Source of the DNA: Puniceicoccales bacterium Verruco_01
GTDB taxonomy: Bacteria > Verrucomicrobiota > Verrucomicrobiia > Opitutales > Oceanipulchritudinaceae
Length of the DNA: 41,161 nt
Direction of reading: 5' to 3'
Assembly (NCBI GenBank): GCA_001604565.1
Contig: LVBV01000024.1
Coordinates: 1 to 41,161 of the forward strand
Below the pieces are notes generated by a model. The model ran no database searches. It saw nothing but the letters and a program-made list of their open reading frames with translations, and had not been told where the DNA came from. Shown one piece after another: positions 9,567 through 18,887 of this stretch; within the stretch, counting starts at the first letter, position 1; every line of letters begins with the position of its first letter. A program made the translations under genes and the position numbers.

Positions 9567-10181
9567 CTATCCCAGCCTTGCCAGAATCGCGGCCTTGAGT
9601 TCCTCGTGCGTGCGGGCCACGGGAAGATCGCTGTTTGCCGCCGCGAAGGCGTCCGTCGGGCGGAAGAGGATGGCATGATCCGCCGCGCGGAGCATGGAAA
9701 GGTCGTTGTGGGAGTCCCCCGCGGCGATGATGTCGAAATTTAGGCTCTTCAGGGCCTCCACGGCCTTCTTTTTCTGATCCTTCTGGCGGAGCTTGTAATC
9801 CCGGATGAAGCCCTCCTCGTCCACCACCAGCTCGTGACAGAAGAGAGTGGGGTTCCCGAGCTTGGCCATGAGGGGCGCCGCGAATTGCGAAAAAGTGTCG
9901 GAAAGAATGATGACGGGCGCCACCCCCATCAGCCACTTCGTAAATTCCACGGCCCCCGGCAGAGGCTCGAGGTCGCGGATCGCCTCGTGAAGGGCGGGGA
10001 GGGTGAGTCCGTGCTTGGCGAGAATCCGGATTCGGCCCCGCATGAGAAGATCGTAATCGGGTTCTTCGCGGGTGGTGCGGCGCAGTTCCGGAATTCCCGT
10101 TTTCTCGGAAACGGCGATCCAGAATTCCGGCAGCAGCACTCCCTCAAGATCAAGGCAGACCAGATGCATATGGAGCGGCAC
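9567..10181 (-). CDS. thrH: ThrH-type phosphoserine phosphatase / homoserine phosphotransferase
   Basis: A 204-residue HAD-superfamily phosphatase matching Pseudomonas ThrH throughout. Motif I is DLEGVL (Asp11 nucleophile, with Glu replacing the second Asp as in ThrH), then EKTGI, PDYDLLM, motif II LSDTF, LRQKDQKKK, and motif III GDSHNDLSM. ThrH dephosphorylates phosphoserine and can pass the phosphate to homoserine, linking serine and threonine synthesis. ATG at 10181 is used; the ATG at 10169 gives an almost identical protein. It is transcribed toward the GH31 terminator. A small GC-rich gap separates it from the lower-G+C ATPase gene upstream, so it is probably a separate transcript. Confidence 0.9.
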   Translation of the reverse strand: MPLHMHLVCLDLEGVLLPEFWIAVSEKTGIPELRRTTREEPDYDLLMRGRIRILAKHGLTLPALHEAIRDLEPLPGAVEFTKWLMGVAPVIILSDTFSQFAAPLMAKLGNPTLFCHELVVDEEGFIRDYKLRQKDQKKKAVEALKSLNFDIIAAGDSHNDLSMLRAADHAILFRPTDAFAAANSDLPVARTHEELKAAILARLG

Positions 10182-10297
10182 TTTCGGAGAATCCAGATGG
10201 GTACGTCAAGGACGGAAGCCTGTCTGGCAGTTGTATGGTTTCAATTTCCGTTTTCTTTTTGACTGCGTGCAGCATCGGAAGATGCTGTAACTTCCGC

Positions 10298-11731
10298 TCA
10301 CGGTTTGATCTCCATCCATCCGAGCCAGTAGCAGGCCAGCGGCGCTGGAATTTTTGCAATCACAGTGTTGATTGCTGACAGTCGGAGGATTCCGATATCC
10401 GAAAGATCACGTGTAATGACGTATCCATTCTTTACGGAATTCTCCTCGCAGAAGTTCATCAACCCCTTGAGGTCGGCCAAATTGGTGTGCGACTTGCGGT
10501 ACTTTACCTCGAAAGGAATCAGCCTCGTGCCGGATTCGGCGATGATGTCCACTTCGCGGTCATTTTTCCCGCGCCAGTAAGAGAAACGGAAGCTCTTTGT
10601 GTAATAATGAGTGAAGATATGTTTGAAGAGCGCGGTCTCGGCCATGTGCCCCATCGCCAATGTATCGTCCAGTATGGATCGCCCCTTTAGAAAGACACTT
10701 CCGGCGATGGCGGCATCGGCAAGGTAGATTTTTGACTGGCCCCTGATGACCTGTTTCCCGTATCCGAATGGCAACAACTTGTAGATGAGGTGGGTCGATT
10801 CAAGATAGCTGATAAAGTTCCCCGCCGTCAGTCGGTTGACGCTAAGTCCGGATTCGAGTTCCTTCATGTTCAGCGGACTGCCGTCGTGCATGCAAAGGTA
10901 AAGGAAGACCTGTTCCAGTTCCAGCACACGGCGCACCTGGAACAGGGCGGTCATGTCGCGCTTGAGCACCTTGTCGATGATGTCCTCCCGGAGCAATCGC
11001 TGGGCTTCGTCGATGTTGTCGATCTGTGCGCTTTGCGGGAAACCGCTCCGGAGCAGATATTCGTTGAAATAAGCCGGTAATTGTTGTGCTCCGGGAGATT
11101 GCGCGAGAAAAGTCAATTCCTCCTGTGTTTTGGAGAAGATATCCTTGAGGCTCGATACTTCCGGAATCGGCAGCAGTTGGGTTTTACGGATTTGCAGGTA
11201 TTCGTAGAAAGAGAGCGTGGACAATCGCAGGCTCGTCCATCTGCCCACCCCTGACTCGCTTCCTTCCGCAGCCAATGTCATCGCCGAACCGGTGATGGCG
11301 ATACGTCGGTTTGTTTCAAAATCCACCTGATGTTTGATCCAGACTCCCCATCCTTCGACAGACTGAACTTCGTCGATAAATAGATACTCCGGACCCTCGG
11401 CGCGCGGTACGTATTCGCGCCACGACTCCACAATGGCATCGAATCCGGCCAGTTTGAGAAGGGGATGGTCGAATGTTGCGTACAGGATGTTCGAGGAGGG
11501 AAAGCCTTCCTCCAGCATTTCAACAATTGACTGCCTAAAGAGGGTGGTTTTTCCGACCTGACGCGCGCCCGAGAGCATGAGTGCGCGACCGGTCGGAGGC
11601 TCCTTTCGCCATTCGCGGATTTCACGGATGACAGCTCTTTTCCATGTCGGCAGGTTGATCGGCCTTTCGCCGTTCCACCAGGGATTGAAACGGACCAGCA
11701 CGCGGAAAATGTCTTCCTTGGATATTCTCAC
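10298..11731 (-). CDS. AAA ATPase with DUF4143-type C-terminal domain
   Basis: A 477-residue ATPase of the AAA_14/DUF4143 group. Walker A is GARQVGKTT (55-63) and Walker B LFIDEVQ (117-123). Sensor-like ITGSA lies near 146-150. The C-terminal part carries a PD-(D/E)xK-like pattern with EVD (393-395) and FEVKYR (407-412), as is common in this family. The biological role of these proteins is unsettled; many occur as isolated accessory genes, sometimes near mobile DNA or toxin systems. The gene starts with GTG and has visibly lower G+C than its neighbours, as well as an AT-rich upstream region, so it was probably acquired. No partner gene adjoins it: thrH and hemL are unrelated housekeeping genes. 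Confidence 0.9.
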   Translation of the reverse strand: MRISKEDIFRVLVRFNPWWNGERPINLPTWKRAVIREIREWRKEPPTGRALMLSGARQVGKTTLFRQSIVEMLEEGFPSSNILYATFDHPLLKLAGFDAIVESWREYVPRAEGPEYLFIDEVQSVEGWGVWIKHQVDFETNRRIAITGSAMTLAAEGSESGVGRWTSLRLSTLSFYEYLQIRKTQLLPIPEVSSLKDIFSKTQEELTFLAQSPGAQQLPAYFNEYLLRSGFPQSAQIDNIDEAQRLLREDIIDKVLKRDMTALFQVRRVLELEQVFLYLCMHDGSPLNMKELESGLSVNRLTAGNFISYLESTHLIYKLLPFGYGKQVIRGQSKIYLADAAIAGSVFLKGRSILDDTLAMGHMAETALFKHIFTHYYTKSFRFSYWRGKNDREVDIIAESGTRLIPFEVKYRKSHTNLADLKGLMNFCEENSVKNGYVITRDLSDIGILRLSAINTVIAKIPAPLACYWLGWMEIKP

Positions 11732-11771
11732 GGGGCTACTCTACACACTTTTATTGAAATTGTATAGTATA

Positions 11772-11799
11772 ATTATCATCCATTCCAAGAATATGTTAA
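11772..11799 (-). promoter_or_regulatory. Candidate sigma-70-type promoter of the DUF4143 ATPase gene
   Basis: On the minus strand TTAACA (11799-11794) and GATAAT (11777-11772) are separated by 16 bases within the most AT-rich stretch of this part of the window. The GTG start codon follows about 40 bases downstream. Confidence 0.4.
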
Positions 11800-11874
11800 T
11801 TATTTGAGTGAAAGTCATTGGTCGGGAGCTGGAACGTCTCCAAAGAAACCGCCGTCGTCCACGTAGATGGAAAG

Positions 11875-13152
11875 CTACAGCGCCCGGATCGCCCCGGCGA
11901 GGACCTCGGCGGTTTGTGCGATGGCGGAAGCGTCGTGCGCGGTGGAGACAAAGCAGCTCTCAAAGGGCGAGGGCGGCAGATACACGCCCCCTTCGAGCGC
12001 CTTGTGGAAGAACTTCGCGTAGAGGGCGCGGTTCCCCGCGGTGGCCGTCTCGAAGTTCACGACCGGCACGGCGCTGAAGAAGGCCGTCCACATGGAGCCC
12101 GCCTGATTGACGGAGAGCGGCAGGCCCTTCCCGGTCGCGGCGTCCACGAGGGCCTTCGCGATCGTGCTGCCCGCCTCATCGAGGGCCTCGTAGGGCATTT
12201 CCGCCTCCAGCTTCCTTAGCGAGGCAAGGCCCGCCGCCATGGCGAGGGGATTCCCCGAGAGGGTCCCCGCCTGATAGACGGGGCCGAGCGGCGCGAGGCG
12301 GTCCATGATCTGTGCTTTTCCGCCGAAGGCACCGACCGGCAGCCCGCCGCCGATGATCTTGCCGAGGGTCGTCAGGTCCGGAACGATTCCCGCCAGCTCC
12401 TGCACGCCGCCGAGCGCCACGCGGAAGCCGCTCATCACCTCGTCGAAAATGAGAACCGCGCCGTTTGCCGTGCAGACTTCCCTCAAGCGCTGCAAATAGC
12501 CGGGCTGCGCCGGGACGACGCCCATGTTGCCAGGGCAGGGCTCGACGATCACGCCCGCGATCGCGCCCGGATTCGCCGCGAAGGCAGCTTCCAGGGCCTC
12601 CTCGTCGTTGAAGGGCAGGACGATCGTTTCCGCCGCGAAGGACGCGGGCACGCCCGCGCTGTCGGGGCTGCCGTGGGTCAGCGCCCCGGAACCGGCCTTG
12701 ATGAGGAGCGAATCGCTGTGGCCGTGATAGCAGCCCGCGAATTTCACGATTTTCGCCCTGCCGGTGTAGCCCCTCGCAAGGCGCACGGCGCTCATCGTCG
12801 CCTCGGTGCCGCTGGAGGTCATGCGGACCTTCTCGATGGAGGGGACAAGGCGCGTCACTGTCTCCGCCATCGCCACCTCGTCTTCGCAGGGCGTGCCGAA
12901 GCTCGTGCCGCTTTCCAGCGCCTTTTGCAGCGCCGCCCGGACTTCGGGGCAGTTGTGGCCGTGGATTGCCGGGCCCCAGGTGCAAACGTAGTCGATGTAC
13001 TGCCCTCCGTCGGCGTCGAAGAGTCGGCAGCCGTCGGCCTTCTTCGTAAAGAAGGGCGTCCCGCCGACGCCGCGGAAGGCCCGCACCGGCGAATTGACCC
13101 CGCCGGGAATCACCTTCAGGGCACGCTCGAAAAGTTCGGAGGAAAGGGACAT
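11875..13152 (-). CDS. hemL: Glutamate-1-semialdehyde 2,1-aminomutase
   Basis: Converts glutamate-1-semialdehyde to 5-aminolevulinate in the C5 haem pathway, using PLP. The 425-residue protein shows [10 protein letters not shown] at 17-26, [17 protein letters not shown] (112-128), [18 protein letters not shown] (236-244) and the PLP lysine Lys265 in [18 protein letters not shown], the same residue number as in E. coli HemL. The ATG at 13152 gives the normal family N-terminus; the open frame extends 44 codons further upstream through an intergenic repeat and is not coding there. It is separated from nadE by that repeat (13210-13291). Confidence 0.97.
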   Translation of the reverse strand: MSLSSELFERALKVIPGGVNSPVRAFRGVGGTPFFTKKADGCRLFDADGGQYIDYVCTWGPAIHGHNCPEVRAALQKALESGTSFGTPCEDEVAMAETVTRLVPSIEKVRMTSSGTEATMSAVRLARGYTGRAKIVKFAGCYHGHSDSLLIKAGSGALTHGSPDSAGVPASFAAETIVLPFNDEEALEAAFAANPGAIAGVIVEPCPGNMGVVPAQPGYLQRLREVCTANGAVLIFDEVMSGFRVALGGVQELAGIVPDLTTLGKIIGGGLPVGAFGGKAQIMDRLAPLGPVYQAGTLSGNPLAMAAGLASLRKLEAEMPYEALDEAGSTIAKALVDAATGKGLPLSVNQAGSMWTAFFSAVPVVNFETATAGNRALYAKFFHKALEGGVYLPPSPFESCFVSTAHDASAIAQTAEVLAGAIRAL

Positions 13153-13209
13153 GGGAAAATGATAGCCCCGTGTGCCGGAAAGAAAAAGACTCTTTGTAAT
13201 CGAATGATT

Positions 13210-13291
13210 GGGGTAGCGAGCGAAGCCGGCGTAGGGGCAAAGCCCCTTTGCGACTCCGGAGGAGTCGCGGGTGCAGGGGATCATCCCCTGC
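13210..13291 (-). repeat. Three-hairpin intergenic repeat, copy A
   Basis: Read on the minus strand it begins at the nadE stop codon (TAG). It then runs through hairpin 1 (GCAGGGGATGATCCCCTGC, followed by ACCC), hairpin 2 (GCGACTCC/GGAGTCGC), hairpin 3 (GGGGCTTTGCCCC) and a conserved tail, GCCGGCTTCGCTCGCTACCCC. The same order of parts, with matching ends, recurs at 36362-36457 and, truncated, at 33158-33229. Hairpin 1 could also help to end or stabilise nadE mRNA. Confidence 0.75.
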
Positions 13292-14934
13292 TACGGGACG
13301 TATTTCTGCACGATGGGGATTCTGCGGCCCACACCGAAGGCGAGCGGGCTGATCTTGAGGCCCGGGGCGGCTTGCTTACGCTTGTATTCGTTGCGGTCCA
13401 CCTTGCGGACGATGTCGCGCACGGTGGCGCCGTCGTAGCCCGTGGCCGCCACGATTTCGGCGCTCGACTGGCCCAGTTCCACATAGCGGCGCAGGATTTC
13501 GTCGAGGACGGGGTAGGGGGGCAGGGAGTCCTGATCGGTCTGGCCGGGGCGCAGTTCCGCGCTCGGGGGCTTCTCGATGCTGTTTTGCGGGATCACCTCG
13601 CCCGCGCGGTTGATCCAGCGGGAAAGCCCGTACACCTGCATCTTGAAAAGATCGCTGATGACGGCGAGGCCGCCCGCCATGTCGCCGTAAAGGGTGCAGT
13701 AGCCGACGCTGACCTCGCTCTTGTTGCCCGTGGTGAGCAGCAGCGCGCCGAACTTGTTGGACACCGCCATGAGCAGGAGCCCGCGCGCGCGCGCCTGAAT
13801 GTTTTCCTCGGCCACGTCGCGCTGTGTCCCGGCGAAGACTTTTTCGAGCGCCGCCTCCGCCGCGTCCACGATGCCCGCGATCGCCACGCTCTCGTAGCGG
13901 ATGCCGAGGTTCTTCGCCAGGGCCGCCGCGTCGGACTTACTGTGACCACTCGAAATCGCGCTCGGGAGACTGATGCCGATGACGTTCTCCGGCCCGAGGG
14001 CTCTTGCCGCGAGGACCGCCGTGAGGGCGCTGTCGATGCCGCCGGATAGTCCCAGCACCGCCTTTTTGAAGCCGCTCTTGTGCGCGTAGTCGCGTAGTCC
14101 CAGCACGAGGGCGTCGTGAATCTCCTCGTAGGGGTCGAGGGCGAAGCGCGGGGAAAGCGCCGGGGTTTCCGCAGCGAGGTCCACCACGGCGCATTCCGGG
14201 GCGAAGCCCGCGAGGCCCGCGAGGAGGGTGCCGTCCGCGCCAACGACCATGCTGTGGCCGTCGAAGATGAGTTCGTCGTTGCCGCCCACGGCGTTGCAAT
14301 ATACACAGGGCGCCTCCGCCATCTTAGCGACGCGCTCCACGATGGGTGTGCGCACGCCCGTCTTCCCCGCCTGCCAGGGCGAGGCCGAAAGGTTGATCAC
14401 AAGGTCCACACCGCGCCGCGCGAGGCTCGCCACCGGGTCCTTCTCGTAATGACGGCTCGTTTCCACGAGCGGGCCGGTCCAGATGTCCTCGCAGATCGTG
14501 ATGCCGATCTTTAGGCCGAGGTCTTCCACGATCACCGGCTCCGCCGCGCTTTCAAAGTAGCGGTCCTCGTCGAAAACGTCGTAGGTCGGCAGCAGGCACT
14601 TGCGGGCGGTGGAAAGAATCCGCCCGTGTTTGCAGTACACCGCGCCGTTATAGACGCGGCGCCCGTGCCCGGAATCGTTCGCGACGAGCGTGCCGAACAC
14701 CGCCGGAATTTCGCCGATCGACCCCGCCAATTGTACCGTTGCGTCCCAAGTGTCCTTGACAAATCGCGTTTTGAAAACAAGGTCTCTTGGCGGATAGCCG
14801 CACAGGGCAAGCTCCGGAAAAACAACGATTTCGGCCCCTGCCGCGCAGAGATGCCGGTATGCCTCGCCAAGGATCGCCGCATTGCCGGCGAGATCGCCGA
14901 CGGTGGTGTTGATCTGTGCCAATCCCAGTTTCAT
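13291..14934 (-). CDS. nadE: Glutamine-dependent NAD+ synthetase
   Basis: Amidates nicotinate adenine dinucleotide to NAD+, using ammonia channelled from its own glutaminase domain. The 547 residues comprise an N-terminal nitrilase-type glutaminase with triad Glu41 (FPELAL), Lys112 (RKCLLP) and Cys148 (TICEDIW), and a C-terminal synthetase with the pyrophosphate loop SGGIDS (297-302). Further signatures are TTGNKSE, YGDMAGG and [19 protein letters not shown]. All catalytic residues are present. It is divergent from the tolC-type gene (47-base gap), so promoters for both probably share that short space. Its stop codon lies at the edge of repeat copy A. Confidence 0.97.
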   Translation of the reverse strand: MKLGLAQINTTVGDLAGNAAILGEAYRHLCAAGAEIVVFPELALCGYPPRDLVFKTRFVKDTWDATVQLAGSIGEIPAVFGTLVANDSGHGRRVYNGAVYCKHGRILSTARKCLLPTYDVFDEDRYFESAAEPVIVEDLGLKIGITICEDIWTGPLVETSRHYEKDPVASLARRGVDLVINLSASPWQAGKTGVRTPIVERVAKMAEAPCVYCNAVGGNDELIFDGHSMVVGADGTLLAGLAGFAPECAVVDLAAETPALSPRFALDPYEEIHDALVLGLRDYAHKSGFKKAVLGLSGGIDSALTAVLAARALGPENVIGISLPSAISSGHSKSDAAALAKNLGIRYESVAIAGIVDAAEAALEKVFAGTQRDVAEENIQARARGLLLMAVSNKFGALLLTTGNKSEVSVGYCTLYGDMAGGLAVISDLFKMQVYGLSRWINRAGEVIPQNSIEKPPSAELRPGQTDQDSLPPYPVLDEILRRYVELGQSSAEIVAATGYDGATVRDIVRKVDRNEYKRKQAAPGLKISPLAFGVGRRIPIVQKYVP

Positions 14935-14981
14935 CGCCTTCTCTTTCCGTCACTTCTTAACCTTTGAACCATCGGGGAACA

Positions 14982-16283
14982 ATGGCTAATTTCAAACCGC
15001 TCCGCCTCGCCGGTCTCCTGCTTCTATTGCCCGCCGCCCTCGCTCACGCCGAACCGACGCGCAGCCTCACCCTGCGCGAGGTTCTGGATCTGGCGCAGGA
15101 GAACAATCCCGGCGTCCTCGCGGGCGAGGAGGGCGTGCGGATCAGCACCGAATACGTCAAACAGGCGCGCTCGGCGCTGCTCCCGCAGGTGACAGGACAG
15201 GTGTATCAGGGCCGCTTCCGCAGCATGCAGGACAAAGGCGGGCCGAGGATGACGCCGGGCACCGACAACAATTTTACCGCGGCCTTCATCGCAGATCTTT
15301 CCCTCATCGACGCGAGGAACATCGCGAACTTCAAGACCGCAAAGCTCGATGCGCGCGCCGCCCGCTACCAGCAGTTGGCCGCCGTGGAGGACACCTGTGC
15401 CGCCGCCGCCGCCGCTTATTTCTTTTACGAGCGCAGCCTCTCGTCCCTCACGGTCGTCGAAAAGAGCATCGAGCTCGACGAAGTTCTTCTTTCCCGCGCC
15501 CGCGACCGCCGCGCCGCCAACGTGGCGACGGATCTCGACGTGACCCGCGCCGAGGCGGCTCTGGCGGGCGATCGCCGCAGGCTCCTTTCCGCGAAGACCG
15601 ACCTGCAAAGTGCGCGCCTTTCCCTTCTCACGCTGACGGGGCTCGATCCCTCGCTTGAAATCTCCATCACGCGCGTGCCGCCGCCGGAGCCGGACGCCGC
15701 GGCGCTGCCGGACTGGCTTACCGTCCTCAAGAGCCGTCCCGAGTACCTCGCCGCGCAGGAACTTCTGGAGCGCGATCGCGTGGCCGCCAAGGCCGCCGCG
15801 TGGCAGCGTTTCCCGAGCCTTTCCACTCAGGCCTCCTACGGCAATGCCTCGCATACGGCCTTCGACGACGAGGGTGGCACCACGTGGGGCGTTTCCGCCA
15901 CGATGACGATGCCGCTCTTCGACAGCGGCAGTATCAGTTCGCAGAAGAAACAGGCCTACCACCTCATCCGCCAGCAGGAGCACCTGATCCGCGAGATCGA
16001 GGCGAAGATCCACTCCGCCTACAACCTCGCGGTCGATTCCCTTTCTCGCCGCTGGGAGGAACTGCCGCTGGCGCGCGAGAACGTGCGTCTTGCGGAGCTC
16101 GAACTAGCCTATGCGCGCGACCGCTTCGACGCCGGGGTGAGCGACAACAGCGACGTGGTGACCGCGCAGCTCTCCCTCGCTTCGGCGCGGGACGCCCTTG
16201 TGGACGCCGAGTACCGCTACCAGCTCGCGCGCATCGATCTTGCGCGGGTCCTCGGGAGCGTCCAGTCTCGGCTCTCCGAATGA
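14982..16283 (+). CDS. TolC-family outer-membrane efflux protein
   Basis: A 433-residue outer-membrane channel subunit, which typically links an inner-membrane pump to the outside. Residues 1-24 form a signal peptide (LLLLPAALAHA). The mature part has the two-fold alpha-helical repeat of the OEP family: REVLDLAQENNPGVLAGEEGVRI near the N-terminus, long helices with Ala/Leu/Arg heptads, and a second-repeat helix ending VVTAQLSLASARDALVDAEYRYQLARIDL. ATG at 14982 is preceded by GGGGA at 5 bases. It is the first gene of a tight plus-strand operon with maf (4-base overlap), a tonB-like gene and an rluA-type gene. No adaptor or pump gene is in the window. Confidence 0.92.
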   Translation: MANFKPLRLAGLLLLLPAALAHAEPTRSLTLREVLDLAQENNPGVLAGEEGVRISTEYVKQARSALLPQVTGQVYQGRFRSMQDKGGPRMTPGTDNNFTAAFIADLSLIDARNIANFKTAKLDARAARYQQLAAVEDTCAAAAAAYFFYERSLSSLTVVEKSIELDEVLLSRARDRRAANVATDLDVTRAEAALAGDRRRLLSAKTDLQSARLSLLTLTGLDPSLEISITRVPPPEPDAAALPDWLTVLKSRPEYLAAQELLERDRVAAKAAAWQRFPSLSTQASYGNASHTAFDDEGGTTWGVSATMTMPLFDSGSISSQKKQAYHLIRQQEHLIREIEAKIHSAYNLAVDSLSRRWEELPLARENVRLAELELAYARDRFDAGVSDNSDVVTAQLSLASARDALVDAEYRYQLARIDLARVLGSVQSRLSE

Positions 16284-16879
16284 GCGAACGATTCCCTTTG
16301 CCGAAAATCCTGCTGGCCTCGCGCTCCCCGCGCCGGAGCGAACTCTTGGCGCGCGAGGGCCTTGCCTTCGACATCGTGGTGCCGGAGGTGGAGGAAAAGG
16401 AGGACGGGCACGCCGATCCCCGCGCGATGGTCCTGCACAACGCGGCCCTGAAGGGCGACGCGGTGGCCGCGCTGCATCCCGACCGGCTCGTTCTTTCCTC
16501 GGACACGACGGTGGCGATCGACGGCACGGTTCTCGCCAAGCCCGCCGACTTGGCCGACGCCCGGCGGATGCTGCGCCTGCTTTCGGGACGGGAGCACCTC
16601 GTGTACACGGCGGTTCTTCTCCAATGCAGGGCGGCGGCTTTTCGTCTTGAGAGGTGCGTGGAGAGCCGCGTGAAGTTCCGCGCCCTCACGGAGGAGGCCA
16701 TCACCCGCTACTTCGGAGTTGTGAACCCCCTCGACAAGGCGGGCGCCTACGGCATTCAGGAGGGCCGCGAGATCATCATCGAAAGCTACGAGGGGTCCCT
16801 GACCAACATCATGGGCCTGCCGATGGAGGCCCTGCGCGAAATGCTGGAACTGGCCGCGCGCGCGTGCATACTCAAGTAA
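16280..16879 (+). CDS. maf: Maf-family nucleotide pyrophosphatase (dTTP/UTP type)
   Basis: A 199-residue house-cleaning enzyme that hydrolyses non-canonical or excess dTTP/UTP-type nucleotides to monophosphates. Motifs are ASRSPRRSELLAREG (N-terminal phosphate loop), SSDTTVAIDG with the catalytic Asp, KPADLADARRML, and DKAGAYGIQEGREIIIESYEGS. The GAYGIQ segment fits the YhdE/dTTP subgroup better than the YceF/m7GTP subgroup. The ATG overlaps the tolC-type TGA as ATGA, indicating translational coupling. The next gene starts 35 bases downstream. Confidence 0.93.
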   Translation: MSERFPLPKILLASRSPRRSELLAREGLAFDIVVPEVEEKEDGHADPRAMVLHNAALKGDAVAALHPDRLVLSSDTTVAIDGTVLAKPADLADARRMLRLLSGREHLVYTAVLLQCRAAAFRLERCVESRVKFRALTEEAITRYFGVVNPLDKAGAYGIQEGREIIIESYEGSLTNIMGLPMEALREMLELAARACILK

Positions 16880-16914
16880 CTGCGGGAAACCGGTCTCCTT
16901 CCGAGACGCCGCGT

Positions 16915-18126
16915 ATGAGCCAGAACGACCTCATCAACATCCCGAAAAGGGTGATGCCCCCGCGCGAGGAACGCGTGGAGTGGGTTCCCGTGCCCTCGTC
17001 TAGGAGTGCGAACGCACGGCGCATTGTCACGATTCTCGTCGCGACGGTTCTCTTTCACGTTCTTCTCTGTCTGGCCCTGCCCGCGCACTTTGCCACGCCT
17101 CTTGCCGAGAAGAAGACCCCCGTTCGGCACGACATGAAGATCCACATGGTCCCGCCGGAGCGCCGGGCGGCGCCTGTGCCCCCGCCGCCGGAGCCCGACC
17201 GCTACGTGAAGGCGACGAGCGCCCCGGAGAACAAGCCCGACCAGACGAAGAATTTCTCCTCAAAGGATCAACAGGCCGCACAGGTCGTGGAGTCGAAGGA
17301 CAAGACGGGCGACGCCCCCGAGATCCCCGACGCGAAGGAGGAGAACGCCAACGCCTTCGAGACCGGCCCCGGCGGCAAGGCGGACCAGCCGACGATCGAA
17401 GAGCTCGTCCAGCAGAACGCGGAGGTTGGCGAGGAAGGGCACGAAGAAGAGACGCGCAAGGCCCAGCCGCGTCAGTCCGAAGTCAGGCAGGCCCTGAAGG
17501 TGGAGGAGGCTCCGCCGCTTCCCGCCGCGCTCAAGACGGAGAACCCCGGTGAGGGGAAGGGAAAGGGCATCGCCGAATACAAGGAGCAGGGACAGGCCGA
17601 AAAGATGCCCGAAAAGGAGGCGAAGAAGAGGGAGATCCCCGCCGTCGTGCAGAACAACCCCCTCGTCCGCATGGAGACCCCGGAGGTCGATCCCGCGGCG
17701 AAGGCGGGTGTGAAGCTCCAGCCCCGTCCGCGCCTGAACCTCGGCATGCCGCAGGAGGTGGTGAGAAAAAGTCCGCGCGGAGTCGCCACCATGGCGGGTG
17801 CCGTCGCCATCGACAGCCGCCTTTCCGAATTCGGCGAGTATCTGGACCGGATGTTCGAGGTGATCCGCACCAAGTGGAACGATTTGAACGCCACGGCATC
17901 GCTCCCGGTCACCGAGTCGAACACGCATGTCCTCGTCAGCTTTTATCTGAACAAGAGCGGCGCCATCGAGGATCTCCAGATCCTCGACACCAACTCCGGC
18001 CAGACGGCGCAGTGGCTGTGCCTGGACTCGATCAAGGCGAATGCCCCGTATGTCGAGTGGACGCCCGAGATGGTGGCGCGCCTCGGCCAGCGCCAGCTCA
18101 TCACCATCAAATTCATCTATTGGTAG
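16915..18126 (+). CDS. TonB-like energy-transducer protein
   Basis: A 403-residue protein with TonB architecture: a short cytoplasmic N-terminus, one membrane segment (about residues 39-58), then a long Pro/Glu/Lys-rich spacer (about 60-300) starting with VPPPPEPDRY-like repeats. It ends in a compact domain (about 310-403) with YLDRMFEVIRTKWNDL and GAIEDLQILDTNSG. TonB transfers proton-motive energy to outer-membrane transporters; TolA has a similar plan. No exbB/exbD or TonB-dependent receptor is adjacent, so which system it serves is unknown. It sits between maf and an rluA-type gene (2-base gap), downstream of the outer-membrane channel gene. Confidence 0.75.
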   Translation: MSQNDLINIPKRVMPPREERVEWVPVPSSRSANARRIVTILVATVLFHVLLCLALPAHFATPLAEKKTPVRHDMKIHMVPPERRAAPVPPPPEPDRYVKATSAPENKPDQTKNFSSKDQQAAQVVESKDKTGDAPEIPDAKEENANAFETGPGGKADQPTIEELVQQNAEVGEEGHEEETRKAQPRQSEVRQALKVEEAPPLPAALKTENPGEGKGKGIAEYKEQGQAEKMPEKEAKKREIPAVVQNNPLVRMETPEVDPAAKAGVKLQPRPRLNLGMPQEVVRKSPRGVATMAGAVAIDSRLSEFGEYLDRMFEVIRTKWNDLNATASLPVTESNTHVLVSFYLNKSGAIEDLQILDTNSGQTAQWLCLDSIKANAPYVEWTPEMVARLGQRQLITIKFIYW

Positions 18127-18128
18127 CC

Positions 18129-18887
18129 GTGGAGGAATCCCCGTCAGGCGAGCCGCTTGCACTTGCCCTTGTTTCCGGGGCACGTGTCGTGCTGGAGAAG
18201 AACGGCCTTCTGGCGCTCGCCAAGCCCGAGGGGGTGCGCTCCCATCCGAACGAGGCGGGAAAAGTCGATCCCGGAGCGATCCTTCTGGTGCCCTTCGACG
18301 AAGAGGGGGAATTTTACGAGCTCGGCGGCGGCAGGCGGCTGCACCTGCTCCACCGGCTGGACGCCCCGACCTCCGGGGTGCTCCTCTTTGCGCGGGACGA
18401 GGCTTTGGCGAAGGCGGTGCGGGGGCTCTTCGCGGCTCACGTGGTGAAGAAGCGGTACCTTGCCCTCGTTTTTGGCGAGGGTCCGCGTTTTGCTCAGGTG
18501 TGGCGGGACCGCCTCAAGACCGTGCGTGGCAAAAACGGCGCGCGGACGCTTGTCGGCAGCGGCGATCCGGCGGAAGTGGCCGTCCGCACCCTTGCGACGG
18601 GCCGGGCGGAAAACGGGATGATCCTTTCCCTCCTCGCCCTTGAACCGGCGACGGGACGGACGCACCAGCTGCGCGTCCAGTGCGCGAGCCGCCGCCTGCC
18701 GATCGCGGGCGACGCCACCTACGGGGACTTTGCCCAGAACAAGCGCGCCGCGAGGGAGCTCGGCATCAAACGCCTGTGCCTTCATTCCGAAAAGATCGCT
18801 CTCGAATGGGAACAGGGCGGGCGGAAGACGACGTTTGCGGCGGAATGCCCCGCGCCGGAGTTCTTCCGCGCGGCGATCAGGGCCTGA
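18129..18887 (+). CDS. RluA-family RNA pseudouridine synthase
   Basis: Isomerises specific uridines in rRNA or tRNA. The 252 residues include LHLLHRLDAPTSGVLLFARD with the catalytic Asp78 in HRLD, KRYLALVFGEGP, and RTHQLRVQCASRRLPIAGD. No S4 domain is present. GTG at 18129 (2 bases after the tonB-like stop) is the best available start; TTG at 18120 is an alternative and no ATG exists near the N-terminus. It is the last gene of the tolC-maf-tonB operon. Its 3' end overlaps the 3' end of the opposing sulP gene by 11 bases. The exact target uridine cannot be told from sequence. Confidence 0.9.
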   Translation: MEESPSGEPLALALVSGARVVLEKNGLLALAKPEGVRSHPNEAGKVDPGAILLVPFDEEGEFYELGGGRRLHLLHRLDAPTSGVLLFARDEALAKAVRGLFAAHVVKKRYLALVFGEGPRFAQVWRDRLKTVRGKNGARTLVGSGDPAEVAVRTLATGRAENGMILSLLALEPATGRTHQLRVQCASRRLPIAGDATYGDFAQNKRAARELGIKRLCLHSEKIALEWEQGGRKTTFAAECPAPEFFRAAIRA

